Below are positions 24,872 through 34,816 of a DNA stretch of 64,000 bases, piece after piece. Numbering within the stretch: the stretch's first letter is position 1; the number at the start of each line of letters is the position of its first letter. Position numbers and translations under genes: made by a program. Under the pieces are notes generated by a model. That model made no database searches and had not been told where the DNA came from. It saw only the letters and a program-made list of their open reading frames with translations. The DNA is from Sphingobacteriia bacterium (GTDB lineage Bacteria; Bacteroidota; Bacteroidia; Chitinophagales; Chitinophagaceae): NCBI GenBank assembly GCA_947452295.1, contig CANGCK010000003.1, positions 43,368-107,367 of the forward strand, given 5' to 3'.

Positions 24872-27421
24872 CTATTCAGGTTGCGTTTCCTTTTCTTCAG
24901 CTCGAGGTTGAAAGGTAAATGATAACAACCCTGTTTCTTTATTTAAATCAGCAACTAATACATCTCCTTCTTTTATGGTCATATTCATTATCTCTTCAGC
25001 CAAAGGGTCTTCAAGGTATTTTTGAATTGCTCTATGCAGCGGCCTAGCTCCAAATTGAGCATCATAGCCCTTATCCGCAATAAATTCTTTTGCAGCAAGT
25101 GTTAACTCTAAAGAGAAACCTAAATTTTTAAGGCGTTTAGAAACACTCGCCATTAAAATATCAATGATATTAAAGATATTTTCTTTTGTAAGCGAATTAA
25201 AGATAACAACGTCATCTATACGATTTAGGAATTCAGGTGAAAATGTACGTTTAAGCGCTTTTTCAATAACTGCTTTATTACTTTCTTCGGCATTTTGTAT
25301 TCTAGTAGCTGTAGCGAAACCTACTCCATCTCCAAATTCTTTTAATTGACGCACCCCAATATTTGATGTCATAATAATTAGGGTATTTTTAAAATCTACT
25401 TTTCTACCTAATCCGTCAGTTAATTGACCATCATCTAACACTTGCAATAAAATATTGTAAATATCTGGATGAGCTTTCTCGATTTCATCTAACAATATTA
25501 CGCTATAAGGCTTTCTTCTAACTTTTTCTGTTAATTGACCACCTTCTTCATATCCAACATATCCGGGGGGAGCACCGATTAAGCGGCTAACAGTGAATTT
25601 TTCCATGTATTCACTCATATCTATCCTCAGTAAAGCATCTTCCGAATCAAACATGTTTTTGGCTAAAGCCCGAGCTAATTCAGTTTTACCAACTCCGGTA
25701 GGCCCTAAGAAAATAAAAGTGCCAATTGGTTTTTTAGGGTCTTTTAGTCCTACCCTATTTCTTTGGATTGCCTTCACTACTTTTTGAATGGCATCATCCT
25801 GACCAATTACAACACGCTTCATTTCGTCACTCATTTTCTTGAGTTTCTCGGTTTCGGCCTGAACCATTCGCTTAACAGGAATCCCTGTCATCATACAAAT
25901 AACTTCCGCAATATTTTCTTCTGTAATAGGATAGCGTTTGTTTTTGCTTTCTTCTTCCCAGAGATTTTTGGCTTTTTCTAATTCTTCGCCTAATCTTTTT
26001 TCAGTATCTCTTAAAGACGCTGCTTCTTCAAAGCGTTGACTTTTAACTTCTTTATTCTTTTCATTTTTTACTTCCTCGATCTTTTTTTCGAGCTCCACAA
26101 TTTCTTCTGGGACATTAATATTTTTCAAATGCACCCTAGCACCAACCTCATCTAACACATCTATCGCTTTATCTGGCAAGAGTCGGTCGGTCATATAACG
26201 ATCGCTTAATTTCACACATGCATCAATAGCGTCCTGGCCATAGGTAACATTATGAAAATCTTCGTATTTAGATTTAATGTTGTTTAAAATTTGAATGGTT
26301 TCATCAACTGTAGGTGGTTCAATCAATACTTTTTGAAAACGACGATCAAGGGCTCCATCTTTTTCAATATGCATTCTATATTCATCTAAGGTAGATGCGC
26401 CAATGCATTGCAATTCACCCCTAGCCAATGCAGGCTTGAATATATTGGAAGCATCTAAAGAACCACTTGCTCCACCAGCACCTACAATTGTATGTATTTC
26501 ATCTATAAAAAGAATCACGTCTCTATTCTTTTCGAGCTCATTCATTATCGCCTTCATTCTTTCTTCAAATTGACCACGGTATTTAGTACCGGCAACTAAA
26601 GCGGCTAAGTCTAATGAAATTACTCTTTTATCGAATAAAACTCTACTCACCTTACGTTGAGTAATTCGAAGGGCTAGCCCTTCTACAATTGCTGTTTTAC
26701 CAACTCCAGGCTCTCCTATTAAAATTGGATTGTTTTTCTTTCTTCTACTTAAGATTTGACTAACTCTTTCAATTTCTTGTTCGCGGCCAACGATTGGATC
26801 TAAAGTACCCGCTTCAGCTAATTTAGTAATATCTCTACCAAAATTATCAAGTACAGGTGTTTTACTCTTAGCGGCTGAAGTGGATTTTCCGGGTCTAGAC
26901 TGTTGAAATCCGCTGCTTTTCTTTTCATCATCAAAGTCGTCATCACTATCATCAGGAAATTCACTTCTCGGATTAGGCGTATTTGTGCCAACTACACCCA
27001 ACTCATTTCTAAATAAATCATAATCAATGTCGAACTGATTAAGAATTTGAGTAGCAATATTCTCCTTATTTTTTAGGATGCTAAGCATCAAATGTTCAGT
27101 TTCAACCAACGGACTTTTTAGCGCTTTAGCCTCTAAAACAGTTACTCGAATAACTTTTTCGGCTTGTTTTGTTAATGGTAGGCTGTTAATATTGGCAATA
27201 TTTTTACCGGTTTTATCTTTAACTGCCAATTCAACTTCTTTTCTAAGCTCGTATAAATCAATATTGAGCTGTTTTAATAACTTAATAGCACTATTATCTC
27301 CGTCTCGAATAAGACCAAGCAATAAATGTTCTGTTCCAATAAAATCATTCCCTAAACGAAGCGCCTCTTCCCTACTAAAGGAAATAATCTCCTTAACTTG
27401 TGACGAAAAATTATTATCCAT
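24872..27421 (-). CDS. clpC: ClpC-type AAA+ chaperone/protease ATPase
   Basis: HSP100 unfoldase that feeds ClpP. The 849-residue protein has two N-terminal Clp repeats ([21 protein letters not shown] and a second at about 80-150), an acidic linker, and the first AAA+ module with Walker [10 protein letters not shown] middle domain with UVR-type sequence ([20 protein letters not shown]) follows, which is the ClpC hallmark. The second AAA+ module has Walker A GPTGVGKT and the arginine finger region, and ends in [10 protein letters not shown] and the D2-small domain. It is expected to act in protein quality control in the cytoplasm. Its start lies 92 bases from the divergent STAS gene. No CtsR or McsAB genes are nearby. 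Confidence 0.95.
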   Translation of the reverse strand: MDNNFSSQVKEIISFSREEALRLGNDFIGTEHLLLGLIRDGDNSAIKLLKQLNIDLYELRKEVELAVKDKTGKNIANINSLPLTKQAEKVIRVTVLEAKALKSPLVETEHLMLSILKNKENIATQILNQFDIDYDLFRNELGVVGTNTPNPRSEFPDDSDDDFDDEKKSSGFQQSRPGKSTSAAKSKTPVLDNFGRDITKLAEAGTLDPIVGREQEIERVSQILSRRKKNNPILIGEPGVGKTAIVEGLALRITQRKVSRVLFDKRVISLDLAALVAGTKYRGQFEERMKAIMNELEKNRDVILFIDEIHTIVGAGGASGSLDASNIFKPALARGELQCIGASTLDEYRMHIEKDGALDRRFQKVLIEPPTVDETIQILNNIKSKYEDFHNVTYGQDAIDACVKLSDRYMTDRLLPDKAIDVLDEVGARVHLKNINVPEEIVELEKKIEEVKNEKNKEVKSQRFEEAASLRDTEKRLGEELEKAKNLWEEESKNKRYPITEENIAEVICMMTGIPVKRMVQAETEKLKKMSDEMKRVVIGQDDAIQKVVKAIQRNRVGLKDPKKPIGTFIFLGPTGVGKTELARALAKNMFDSEDALLRIDMSEYMEKFTVSRLIGAPPGYVGYEEGGQLTEKVRRKPYSVILLDEIEKAHPDIYNILLQVLDDGQLTDGLGRKVDFKNTLIIMTSNIGVRQLKEFGDGVGFATATRIQNAEESNKAVIEKALKRTFSPEFLNRIDDVVIFNSLTKENIFNIIDILMASVSKRLKNLGFSLELTLAAKEFIADKGYDAQFGARPLHRAIQKYLEDPLAEEIMNMTIKEGDVLVADLNKETGLLSFTFQPRAEEKETQPE

Positions 27422-27513
27422 AATCTAAATTTGGAATTATACAATTATAACGAATATTTTTGAGTGAAGTTGTGTAGCATTTATTCACAGTTTGTTAATT
27501 CAATCACCCATAT

Positions 27514-27912
27514 ATGGAAGTCAAAATTGATACCAAGGAAAAATTCACCGTAATTCAACCCTTAAATAAGGAATTTACTGCCAATATAGCAGCAGAATTT
27601 ATTGAATTGTGCGGAAAAATATTGCACCAACCCGTTAAAAACGTGGTTTTAAACTTATCGGAAGTGGAAAGCGTTGACGAAACGATGGCCAATGCAATGG
27701 TTGACATACAACAACAGTTTTACGACAACAATGCCTCGTATGTATTATGTAATCTTTCTAGGTCAACAGAAAATATGTTAGAAAAATTGTCATTAAATGA
27801 ATTGTTAAATATCACACCAACTGAATCAGAAGCTTGGGATATTGTTCAAATGGAAGAGATTGAGCGGGAATTATTGGATAGTGATGATATTGATTTTGAA
27901 AAAAACCAATAA
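27514..27912 (+). CDS. STAS-domain protein (anti-sigma antagonist-like)
   Basis: The 132-residue protein has an N-terminal STAS fold: FTVIQPLNKEFTANIAAEFIELCGKIL, then NVVLNLSEVESVDETMANAMVDIQQQF. The usual phosphorylatable Ser/Thr of SpoIIAA-like proteins lies in DxS; here the corresponding loop reads ESVDETMANAM, so Thr is the possible site. The C-terminus is acidic (EIERELLDSDDIDFEKNQ). It may regulate a partner kinase or sigma factor, but no such gene is adjacent. It is divergent from clpC. Confidence 0.65.
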   Translation: MEVKIDTKEKFTVIQPLNKEFTANIAAEFIELCGKILHQPVKNVVLNLSEVESVDETMANAMVDIQQQFYDNNASYVLCNLSRSTENMLEKLSLNELLNITPTESEAWDIVQMEEIERELLDSDDIDFEKNQ

Positions 27913-27920
27913 ATCGCTTA

Positions 27921-27956
27921 AATTCATTGACAATACCAATTGATTGTCAATGAATT
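27921..27956 (+). terminator. Hairpin between the STAS gene and the class V aminotransferase gene
   Basis: AATTCATTGACAAT and ATTGTCAATGAATT make a perfect 14-bp stem with an 8-base loop. The tail is AT-rich but not a clean T tract, so it may be a weak terminator or an attenuator. A TTG start at 27940 would lie inside its loop and is rejected. Confidence 0.5.
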
Positions 27957-27972
27957 TGAAAATTATATTACT

Positions 27973-29235
27973 ATGAATAAACGTCATTTTTTGAAAAATA
28001 TAACCCTATTAGGACTGGGTACTCCATTCATTGGAAAAGCATCTATTGAAAAAGTATTGGCAAAAGGGACGAAACAATTACCGGAGGTATTGGCAAAAGA
28101 TGAGGCTTACTGGTCTACCATCAGGTCGTATTATTTATTGAAGCCCGACTACATCAATCTAGAAAACGGATACTATAATATTTTGCCGCAAGAAATATTA
28201 GAAGATTATATTAAGCATATAAGAGATGTAAACTATCATGGGGCTTATTATATGCGAACGGTACAGTTCGATAATAAAAAAGCGATGGCTAATAAGGTTG
28301 CTACGTTGTTAGGATGTACGACAGATGAATTTATTCTCACCAGAAATACTACAGAGTCGCTCGACATGATCATTAGTGGATACCCTTGGAAGGCTGGTGA
28401 TGAGGCCATATTTGCAGAACAAGATTATGGATCTATGATTGAAATGTTTAAAGAAGTTGCTTTAAGGCATGGCATTACCAATAAAATCATCAGTATACCC
28501 AATCATCCATTTTCGGATGATGAAATTGTTTCATTATACAGAAATGCAATAACGCCGAATACAAAATTGATCATGGTATCGCACATGATTAATATTACAG
28601 GCCAGATAATGCCCATTCAACAAATTTGTGAAATGGCGCATAGTATGGGAGTTGAAGTCATGGTAGATGGAGCGCATGCTGTAGCACATATACAATTCAA
28701 TATTACAGATTTACAGTGCGATTATTATGGTGCAAGTTTGCACAAATGGTTATCAGTACCACTTGGAGTTGGGATGTTATACATAAAAAAAGAAAAAATA
28801 AATAAAATATGGCCACTGCTTGCAGAAAATACTACCGTAGAAACAATTAGCAGACTGAATCATATTGGCACACATCCTGTACATACAGATTTAGCCATTA
28901 GTAATGCGATAGATTTTTACAATAAATTGGGTGCAGCCAACAAAGAAGCCAGATTGAGGTATTTACAGCAATACTGGACGAGTAAAGTTCGAAATGTAGG
29001 AAAGATTATTGTAAATACACCTAAAGAAGCTCATAAGTCGTGTGCAATTGCGAATGTTGGCATACAAGGAATTTCACCGAAAGAATTAGCCGAAACCTTG
29101 CTAAAAAAGTATTCGATTTATACAGTTGCAATAGATGGCGCAAATGTACATGGTTGCAGAATAACACCGAATGTATTTACCACAACAAAAGAGTTAGACC
29201 AATTGATTGCAGCACTGAAAGAAATGGCCATTTAG
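27973..29235 (+). CDS. Exported class V aminotransferase-like PLP enzyme
   Basis: The start at 27973 is chosen because it opens with a Tat-like signal (MNKRHFLKNITLLGLG) and lies after the hairpin. The 420-residue protein is a fold-type I PLP enzyme of the cysteine desulfurase/isopenicillin N epimerase group: TRNTTESLDMIISGYPWKAGDE, VDGAHAVAHIQFN, and the PLP Lys in YGASLHKWLSVPLGVGML. The sequence NKRHFLK is close to the twin-arginine consensus but has Lys-Arg, so export by Tat is plausible, not certain. A folded cofactor enzyme would need Tat for periplasmic placement. The substrate is unknown. Confidence 0.8.
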   Translation: MNKRHFLKNITLLGLGTPFIGKASIEKVLAKGTKQLPEVLAKDEAYWSTIRSYYLLKPDYINLENGYYNILPQEILEDYIKHIRDVNYHGAYYMRTVQFDNKKAMANKVATLLGCTTDEFILTRNTTESLDMIISGYPWKAGDEAIFAEQDYGSMIEMFKEVALRHGITNKIISIPNHPFSDDEIVSLYRNAITPNTKLIMVSHMINITGQIMPIQQICEMAHSMGVEVMVDGAHAVAHIQFNITDLQCDYYGASLHKWLSVPLGVGMLYIKKEKINKIWPLLAENTTVETISRLNHIGTHPVHTDLAISNAIDFYNKLGAANKEARLRYLQQYWTSKVRNVGKIIVNTPKEAHKSCAIANVGIQGISPKELAETLLKKYSIYTVAIDGANVHGCRITPNVFTTTKELDQLIAALKEMAI

Positions 29236-29308
29236 TTTTATAACTTTTTTAATGCAATGAATCTATCATTTTGTGCTACCTTCAAGATATCAATTAAACC
29301 TTACTTAA

Positions 29309-30391
29309 ATGACAAGGTACATTATACCGATTGGGGTATTATACTTGTTTTTTTCTTGTTCCAATAAAGAAGAAACAATACATCCTACAGAAGAAAAAAT
29401 CATTGAATCTGTATATGCCTCTGGTATAATTAAAAGTAAAAATCAATACCAAGTTTATTCAACTACCAATGCTATAATTAAAGAGGTATTTGTTACTGAA
29501 GGAGATATTGTAAAAAAAGGCGATCCACTTTTTCAATTATCGGATGAAAAAGCATTGTTAAATAAATCATCTGCAAACATTGCAGCAGAATATACCACAC
29601 CACTATACAATGCCGACAAACTAGCAGAATTGAAATTAGACATTGAAACGGCAAAAGCTAGAATGGAAAATGATGCTTCTTTACTAGACAAGCAACGTAA
29701 TTTATGGAATGAGGGCATTGGCACTAAAAATGAATTACAACAAAGAGAATTAAATTACAGTAACTCAAGTAATAATTACAATGCAGCCCAACTTCGTTTC
29801 AATCAGATCGAAAAACAATTAAAATTACAAGCAAAACAAAGTAAAACAAATATTGCTATTGCCAACAGTAATACGAATGACTTTATTATTAAAAGTGAAT
29901 TTAATGGAAAGATTTATTCAATATTAAAAAAGAAGGGTGAAATGGCCTCCACAATTACCCCTATCGCATTAATAGGCGCATCCAATTCATTTATTATTGA
30001 AATGCAGGTTGATGAATATGATATAACCAATATTCAATTGGGGCAAAAAATTATTGTTTCAATGGACAGTTATAAAGAGCAAGTATTTGAGGCAATGCTT
30101 ACAAAAATAAATCCCTCGATGAATGCACAAACAAAGTCGTTTACTGTTGAAGCAATTTTTAATCATCCACCAACATCGCTTTTTCCAAATCTAACAACGG
30201 AAGCAAATATTATTATTCACATTAAAGAGCATGCGCTAACTATCCCAAGAAGTTATTTATTGAATAATGAATTTGTAATACTTGCAAATAAAGAAAGAAG
30301 AAAAGTAATTATAGGTTTAAAAGATTATCAGAAAGTAGAAATCCTTAAAGGCCTTTCATTACAAGATGAAATTGTAAAACCTGCGCAATGA
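29309..30391 (+). CDS. Periplasmic adaptor lipoprotein (HlyD/MacA-like) of an ABC exporter
   Basis: The 360-residue protein starts with a lipoprotein signal (lipobox around FFSCSNKEE). It has the adaptor layout: barrel-sandwich half-motif IKEVFVTEGDIVKKGDPLFQLSD, a coiled-coil hairpin at about residues 105-200 rich in Glu/Lys/Asn, and the second half-motif FNGKIYSILKKKGEMAST. A beta-barrel domain (FIIEMQVDEYDITNIQLGQKIIVSMDS) follows. It overlaps the permease gene by 4 bases (ATGA), so the adaptor-permease-ATPase trio is one operon. It probably links the inner-membrane permease to an outer-membrane channel; no TolC-like gene is present here. Confidence 0.88.
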   Translation: MTRYIIPIGVLYLFFSCSNKEETIHPTEEKIIESVYASGIIKSKNQYQVYSTTNAIIKEVFVTEGDIVKKGDPLFQLSDEKALLNKSSANIAAEYTTPLYNADKLAELKLDIETAKARMENDASLLDKQRNLWNEGIGTKNELQQRELNYSNSSNNYNAAQLRFNQIEKQLKLQAKQSKTNIAIANSNTNDFIIKSEFNGKIYSILKKKGEMASTITPIALIGASNSFIIEMQVDEYDITNIQLGQKIIVSMDSYKEQVFEAMLTKINPSMNAQTKSFTVEAIFNHPPTSLFPNLTTEANIIIHIKEHALTIPRSYLLNNEFVILANKERRKVIIGLKDYQKVEILKGLSLQDEIVKPAQ

Positions 30392-31647
30392 TGAATAAAT
30401 TAATTCTTCATATTGCAGAATCGTTGTTAATTGCCAGGTGGAAACAAACATTGGTAGCAGCTATAGGTGTAACATTCAGTATAACAATGTTTGTTACACT
30501 TTTAAGTTTTATGGGAGGTTTAAACAACATGTTAGATGGATTGATTTTAAATAGAACGCCACATATACGATTATTTAATGAAATAAAACCATCTGCGCAA
30601 CAAGCTATACAACAAGCGGCTGCCTATAAAAATGCATACCATTTCATACATTCAATAAAAGCGGGTAACAACCGACAAGGAATATATAATAGCGGGGCAA
30701 TAATAAAAGCATTAGCGCATGATCAATCGGTTTTAGGATATTCACCAAAATTAACTGCGCAAATATTTTTTAATAATGGAACAATAGCATTGAATGGAGT
30801 TATTAATGGTATTGATGAAGCTGCAGAAAGTAAATTATTTCATTTTAATGAATATGTGGTAGAAGGTACCGCAGAAGATATCAATAAAATACCCAATAGT
30901 ATCATCTTAGGCATAGAGTTAGGAAAAAACATGCTGGTAAATATTGGAGATGTAATACAGATTAGTACTTCAAAAGGGCAATTGTTTCAATTAAAAGTGG
31001 TAGGCTTTTTTCAATCGGGAATCAAAGATTTAGACAAAGTACAAAGTTATGCATCTATTGCAACAGTGCAGAAGGTAATGGGTAAGTCGGCCGAATACAT
31101 TACGGATATTCAGGTTAAACTGAAGGACATTAACCTTGCACCAACTACTGCAAAAAAATATGCGCAGTTATATAGAACAGATGCGGAAGACATACAAACA
31201 GCCAATGCGCAATTTGAAACTGGAAGTTCTGTAAGAACACTTATTTCCTATGCTGTTGGAATTACCTTATTAGTAGTTGCAGGATTTGGCATATACAATA
31301 TTTTAAACATGATGATTTATGAAAAGATGGATTCTATTGCAATTTTAAAGGCAACGGGATTTTCGGGAAAGGATGTACGGAATATATTTTTAGTGATTGC
31401 ATTGAGTATTGGCTTTTTTGGAGGAATATTAGGATTATTAGGGGGGCTTGGGTTATCGTATGTGATAGACCAAATACCGTTCAATACTGCTTCTCTCCCA
31501 ACTATAAAAACCTATCCTATCAATTATGATCCGGCATTTTATTTAATTGGGATAATTTTTTCGATAATTACCACTTATTTTTCTGGATTTTTTCCGGCAA
31601 GAAAAGCAAGTAAAATAGATCCTGTTATTATTATTAGGGGGAAATAA
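30388..31647 (+). CDS. FtsX/MacB-type ABC transporter permease
   Basis: The 419-residue permease has the MacB/LolC topology: one N-terminal membrane segment (about 20-42), a large periplasmic domain (about 45-285), then three C-terminal segments. The last region carries YAVGITLLVVAGFGIYNILNMMIYEKMDSIAILKATGFSGKDV, the typical FtsX coupling sequence. Such permeases work by mechanotransmission, not by passing substrate through the membrane. The start codon overlaps the adaptor stop, and the ATPase gene starts 3 bases after its stop. Confidence 0.9.
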   Translation: MMNKLILHIAESLLIARWKQTLVAAIGVTFSITMFVTLLSFMGGLNNMLDGLILNRTPHIRLFNEIKPSAQQAIQQAAAYKNAYHFIHSIKAGNNRQGIYNSGAIIKALAHDQSVLGYSPKLTAQIFFNNGTIALNGVINGIDEAAESKLFHFNEYVVEGTAEDINKIPNSIILGIELGKNMLVNIGDVIQISTSKGQLFQLKVVGFFQSGIKDLDKVQSYASIATVQKVMGKSAEYITDIQVKLKDINLAPTTAKKYAQLYRTDAEDIQTANAQFETGSSVRTLISYAVGITLLVVAGFGIYNILNMMIYEKMDSIAILKATGFSGKDVRNIFLVIALSIGFFGGILGLLGGLGLSYVIDQIPFNTASLPTIKTYPINYDPAFYLIGIIFSIITTYFSGFFPARKASKIDPVIIIRGK

Positions 31648-31650
31648 ATC

Positions 31651-32331
31651 ATGAAAAATATAATTCTTGAAGCCCAACAAATCAATAAATACTTTCATGA
31701 TCCTGTTACTACACAAGTATTAACAGAAATAAATTTTGTTATTAAAAAAGGAGAATTTGTTTCAATAACCGGGAAATCAGGATGTGGAAAGTCTACCATG
31801 CTGTATATATTATCTACAATGGATACGGACTATGAAGGCAATCTTTTGATAGATGGCGAATTGATGAGAAATAAATCTGAAGGTCAATTAGCAATGGTGC
31901 GCAACGAAAAAATTGGATTTGTTTTTCAATTTCATTATTTATTGAATGAGTTTTCTGTATTGCAAAATGTGATGTTGCCCGGCTTGAAATTAAACCGTTA
32001 TTCTGAAAAAGAAGTAGAACATAGAGCAATAGAAAAATTGAAAATGTTAGGCATTGATCATCTTGCTTTAAAAAATGCCAATTTAGTTTCTGGGGGCGAA
32101 AAACAACGCATTGCAATTGCACGTGCGCTAATCAACGATCCTCACATCATCATGGGAGATGAACCTACCGGAAACCTAGATAAGAAAAACAGCGACATGG
32201 TATTCAATATTTTTGAACAATTGGCCAATGAATACAATCAAACATTAATGATTGTAACACATGACCAGAATTTTGCTGATAGAACGCACAGGATCATAAA
32301 TATGGAAGATGGAAAAATCATCAGCCAATAA
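31651..32331 (+). CDS. ABC transporter ATPase, LolD/MacB type
   Basis: The 226-residue ATPase has Walker A GKSGCGKST, the Q-loop in VFQFHYLLNEFSVLQNV, the signature LVSGGEKQR, Walker B IIMGDEPTGNLD, and the switch His in MIVTHDQ. It belongs to the LolD/MacB/DevA group that pairs with FtsX-type permeases. With the two upstream genes it forms a tripartite exporter; the substrate could be a lipid, lipoprotein, peptide or antibiotic. It ends 3 bases before the convergent stop of the plug-domain gene. Confidence 0.92.
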   Translation: MKNIILEAQQINKYFHDPVTTQVLTEINFVIKKGEFVSITGKSGCGKSTMLYILSTMDTDYEGNLLIDGELMRNKSEGQLAMVRNEKIGFVFQFHYLLNEFSVLQNVMLPGLKLNRYSEKEVEHRAIEKLKMLGIDHLALKNANLVSGGEKQRIAIARALINDPHIIMGDEPTGNLDKKNSDMVFNIFEQLANEYNQTLMIVTHDQNFADRTHRIINMEDGKIISQ

Positions 32332-32334
32332 ATT

Positions 32335-34737
32335 TTATTCGATCATCTTAACTATACGAATCATTTTCCCATTCAAATTAACGCCTTCTAAAACAATTTG
32401 TAATTTTTTAGATACATCATTATTATAAAATTCTACCCTAAAACGAGGTGTTTTTTTATTGGTTATAATGTAGGGATTCCAATATAGTGTATTTCTCAGG
32501 TCTGGTTCAAAACTGCTAGGTAGTTTTTCATAGCTTGGGCTATAAAATTCTTTGAATCGAGAGTATCCCCCAAGAAAAGTATTGTCCATTCCTTTACTAT
32601 TGGGCAATGATTTTCTACCATCAGCACCTTTCTTTAAATAAACAGCAATTGCACCACCACTACCACCTCCAAAAGAACCAAAAAATGGAGGCCGAATAAC
32701 TTTTACATATGCAACGTCACTGATATTTATATTTTGCAGCATTGAAACATCGGAATTCATTTCATTTAAAAACAGATCTGGTGTAGCACCTCTCCATGAC
32801 AATGATGGTTGAGAACCATTGGTCGTTATTTGTAAACCAGGTACTTTACCTTGTAAATAAGTAAATATGTCGTAGGCGCCAATTGCTTTATCATCGGTCA
32901 GGTCAAAACTATATCCATCGCCACCTGAAAATAATCCAGATGCATATTTTTCATCTAAAATTTGAGTAGGACTTTTTTGTCTACTTCTCACAACAACTTC
33001 TTGTAGCGTAGCAGATGCCATATTTCTACGTAATTTTTCTTGCTCGGAAAGGAAAAAGTTCATCCTTAGTTTATACAAACTATCTATTTTACCATAAATA
33101 GGATTTTGTTGACCATATAAAATCCTTGTACCGGGTTCTTTGTGTAATAAGCCATTTTCTATTTTAACTTGAGTAACAGCCGAAATTTTATTTTTCCCAT
33201 TAAAATTATAAAACACTTTTGCAGTATCATAAAAGAAAACCCCAGGCTCCTCAAAACTCCCATCTTTTTCAACAGGAGTAAAATATAAACTTTTGCTACT
33301 GTCTTTACCTACTACAACAAAGTTAAGTTGCAATGCTTCTGTTATTCCAGCTGCTTTAGCACCAAAAACATTGCCTTTAAGAGACATGTAAGCGTTTTCA
33401 GGATAATACTTTATTGAAGGTGATATTTGCGACTTTATTTTTTCCCAATCAAATTTCCGCCAACCATTGGTCATCATTACTAAATCTAAATGAGCATTGA
33501 TTGAATCGGTATCATTTTTAAAATAATAGGCTGGATTGTGAACATACCCTTTTATTTCATTAGACAACAAGAAATCGGAGTAAATAGAGTGTTGATCTGG
33601 TGCAACTACAGATGCATCAGTAACTGCTACCGACATATTGGTAACTGTAGTGTCATTCACTAATATTTCAAAAACATTTTTTGATCGCTTATCTAGCCCA
33701 ATGGTAATTGGGTTTAATTTGGCATTAAACTCATGGTAGTGATTATTAACAAAAATAATTCGTTCTGATATTGGCAACCAATCTTCTGTAAACAAAGTAA
33801 ATTGAACGACTCCTGTGGGTAATTCTTCAATAGGAATTTCTGCTCTTTGCGCCAATCGATCCTTTAATTTAATAGATACCTTGTAAATGAGTTCTTGATT
33901 CATGTGAACCAATAAGTTCAATTGTTTAAAAGATTCTGGCACAATAGCAGAACGTTGCAGTGTAACAACTGCTTTTTCATTAACTGGTTTTACACTCATT
34001 ACAACACCTGTTTTTAGTGGAGCAGGTATTGGCGTATTCCCTTTAAATCCAAATTCATCGGTCCAGCTAATTGAATAACTACTCCCTTCCAAAGGCATGA
34101 AATTAAATTTCCCCATACCATTGTGAAGAACATTTATTGTATCGACAATTTGTTTTTTATCGTCCAATACAAAACCTCGAATGGTTACGGGCACCCCATA
34201 AGGATTTACTGCTTTAAATGCTAAGGGGTTCAATAAGTTTTGTACCAAATTACCCCCTTCCGGAAAAAGCTCAACTTTTGTTTGCAGTGGCTTTGTTTGG
34301 GTGATTACTGTTGAATTTGAATTAATCATTAAATTTCTTTCAAACAAAAAAGCACTATCATCATTCAGCATCCATCTGGTAAAAGCTTTTACATGAATAA
34401 AACTGCCTTTATAATTAGAAGGAATATCAAAAGTGCCTTTTGCAGTAGCCTGAAATAAAGGAGCTACTGTTTGTTTAATGAGTAATCCGGTAGTGTCGTA
34501 CCATTCTACATACACATTTTTACTTAGGGGGCTCAATTCATTACTCATCATCAAATACACTTTATACCAAATGGTTTCATCAACATTATACAATTGTTTG
34601 TCGAAATGAATATGCATTTTTTCTTTAGGGAACCCTTCTGCATATACATTCATCATCGAATCGATCAGTTGTGCTTTTGCAGTAAATGATGAGCACAATA
34701 GCGTAAATAATATAAAAGTGGATAATACCTTTCCCAT
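32335..34737 (-). CDS. Surface protein with macroglobulin-like repeats and a TonB plug domain but no barrel
   Basis: The 800-residue protein has a signal peptide (MGKVLSTFILFTLLCSSFTAKAQ). The N-terminal part resembles MG2-type beta-sandwich repeats (YNVDETIWYKVYLM, KGTFDIPSNYKGSFIHVKAFTRW). A C-terminal plug domain at about residues 580-705 has LQEVVVRSRQK, GKVPGLQI, LSWRGATPDLFLNEM and FGGGSGGAIAVYLKKG. About 95 residues follow, far too few for a 22-strand barrel. Proteins of this form occur widely in Bacteroidota and are annotated as plug-domain proteins. Their role is unknown; a TonB-linked or carbohydrate/protein-binding function is only a guess. Confidence 0.75.
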   Translation of the reverse strand: MGKVLSTFILFTLLCSSFTAKAQLIDSMMNVYAEGFPKEKMHIHFDKQLYNVDETIWYKVYLMMSNELSPLSKNVYVEWYDTTGLLIKQTVAPLFQATAKGTFDIPSNYKGSFIHVKAFTRWMLNDDSAFLFERNLMINSNSTVITQTKPLQTKVELFPEGGNLVQNLLNPLAFKAVNPYGVPVTIRGFVLDDKKQIVDTINVLHNGMGKFNFMPLEGSSYSISWTDEFGFKGNTPIPAPLKTGVVMSVKPVNEKAVVTLQRSAIVPESFKQLNLLVHMNQELIYKVSIKLKDRLAQRAEIPIEELPTGVVQFTLFTEDWLPISERIIFVNNHYHEFNAKLNPITIGLDKRSKNVFEILVNDTTVTNMSVAVTDASVVAPDQHSIYSDFLLSNEIKGYVHNPAYYFKNDTDSINAHLDLVMMTNGWRKFDWEKIKSQISPSIKYYPENAYMSLKGNVFGAKAAGITEALQLNFVVVGKDSSKSLYFTPVEKDGSFEEPGVFFYDTAKVFYNFNGKNKISAVTQVKIENGLLHKEPGTRILYGQQNPIYGKIDSLYKLRMNFFLSEQEKLRRNMASATLQEVVVRSRQKSPTQILDEKYASGLFSGGDGYSFDLTDDKAIGAYDIFTYLQGKVPGLQITTNGSQPSLSWRGATPDLFLNEMNSDVSMLQNINISDVAYVKVIRPPFFGSFGGGSGGAIAVYLKKGADGRKSLPNSKGMDNTFLGGYSRFKEFYSPSYEKLPSSFEPDLRNTLYWNPYIITNKKTPRFRVEFYNNDVSKKLQIVLEGVNLNGKMIRIVKMIE

Positions 34738-34804
34738 AAAGCGAATTATAATTAGCTAAGATAAACTCAATCTTTGAATAAATAAAAGTTGAGTAAATCT
34801 ATCT

Positions 34805-34812
34805 TAAATTTG
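34805..34812 (+). promoter_or_regulatory. Candidate -7 element for rlmH
   Basis: TAAATTTG is an exact TAnnTTTG match ending 4 bases before the rlmH ATG at 34817, which would make the mRNA essentially leaderless. Confidence 0.45.
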
Positions 34813-34816
34813 ATGT

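Noticed and set aside
27940..27972. TTG start for the class V aminotransferase
   Set aside because: It falls within the hairpin at 27921-27956, and the ATG at 27973 begins a Tat-like signal.
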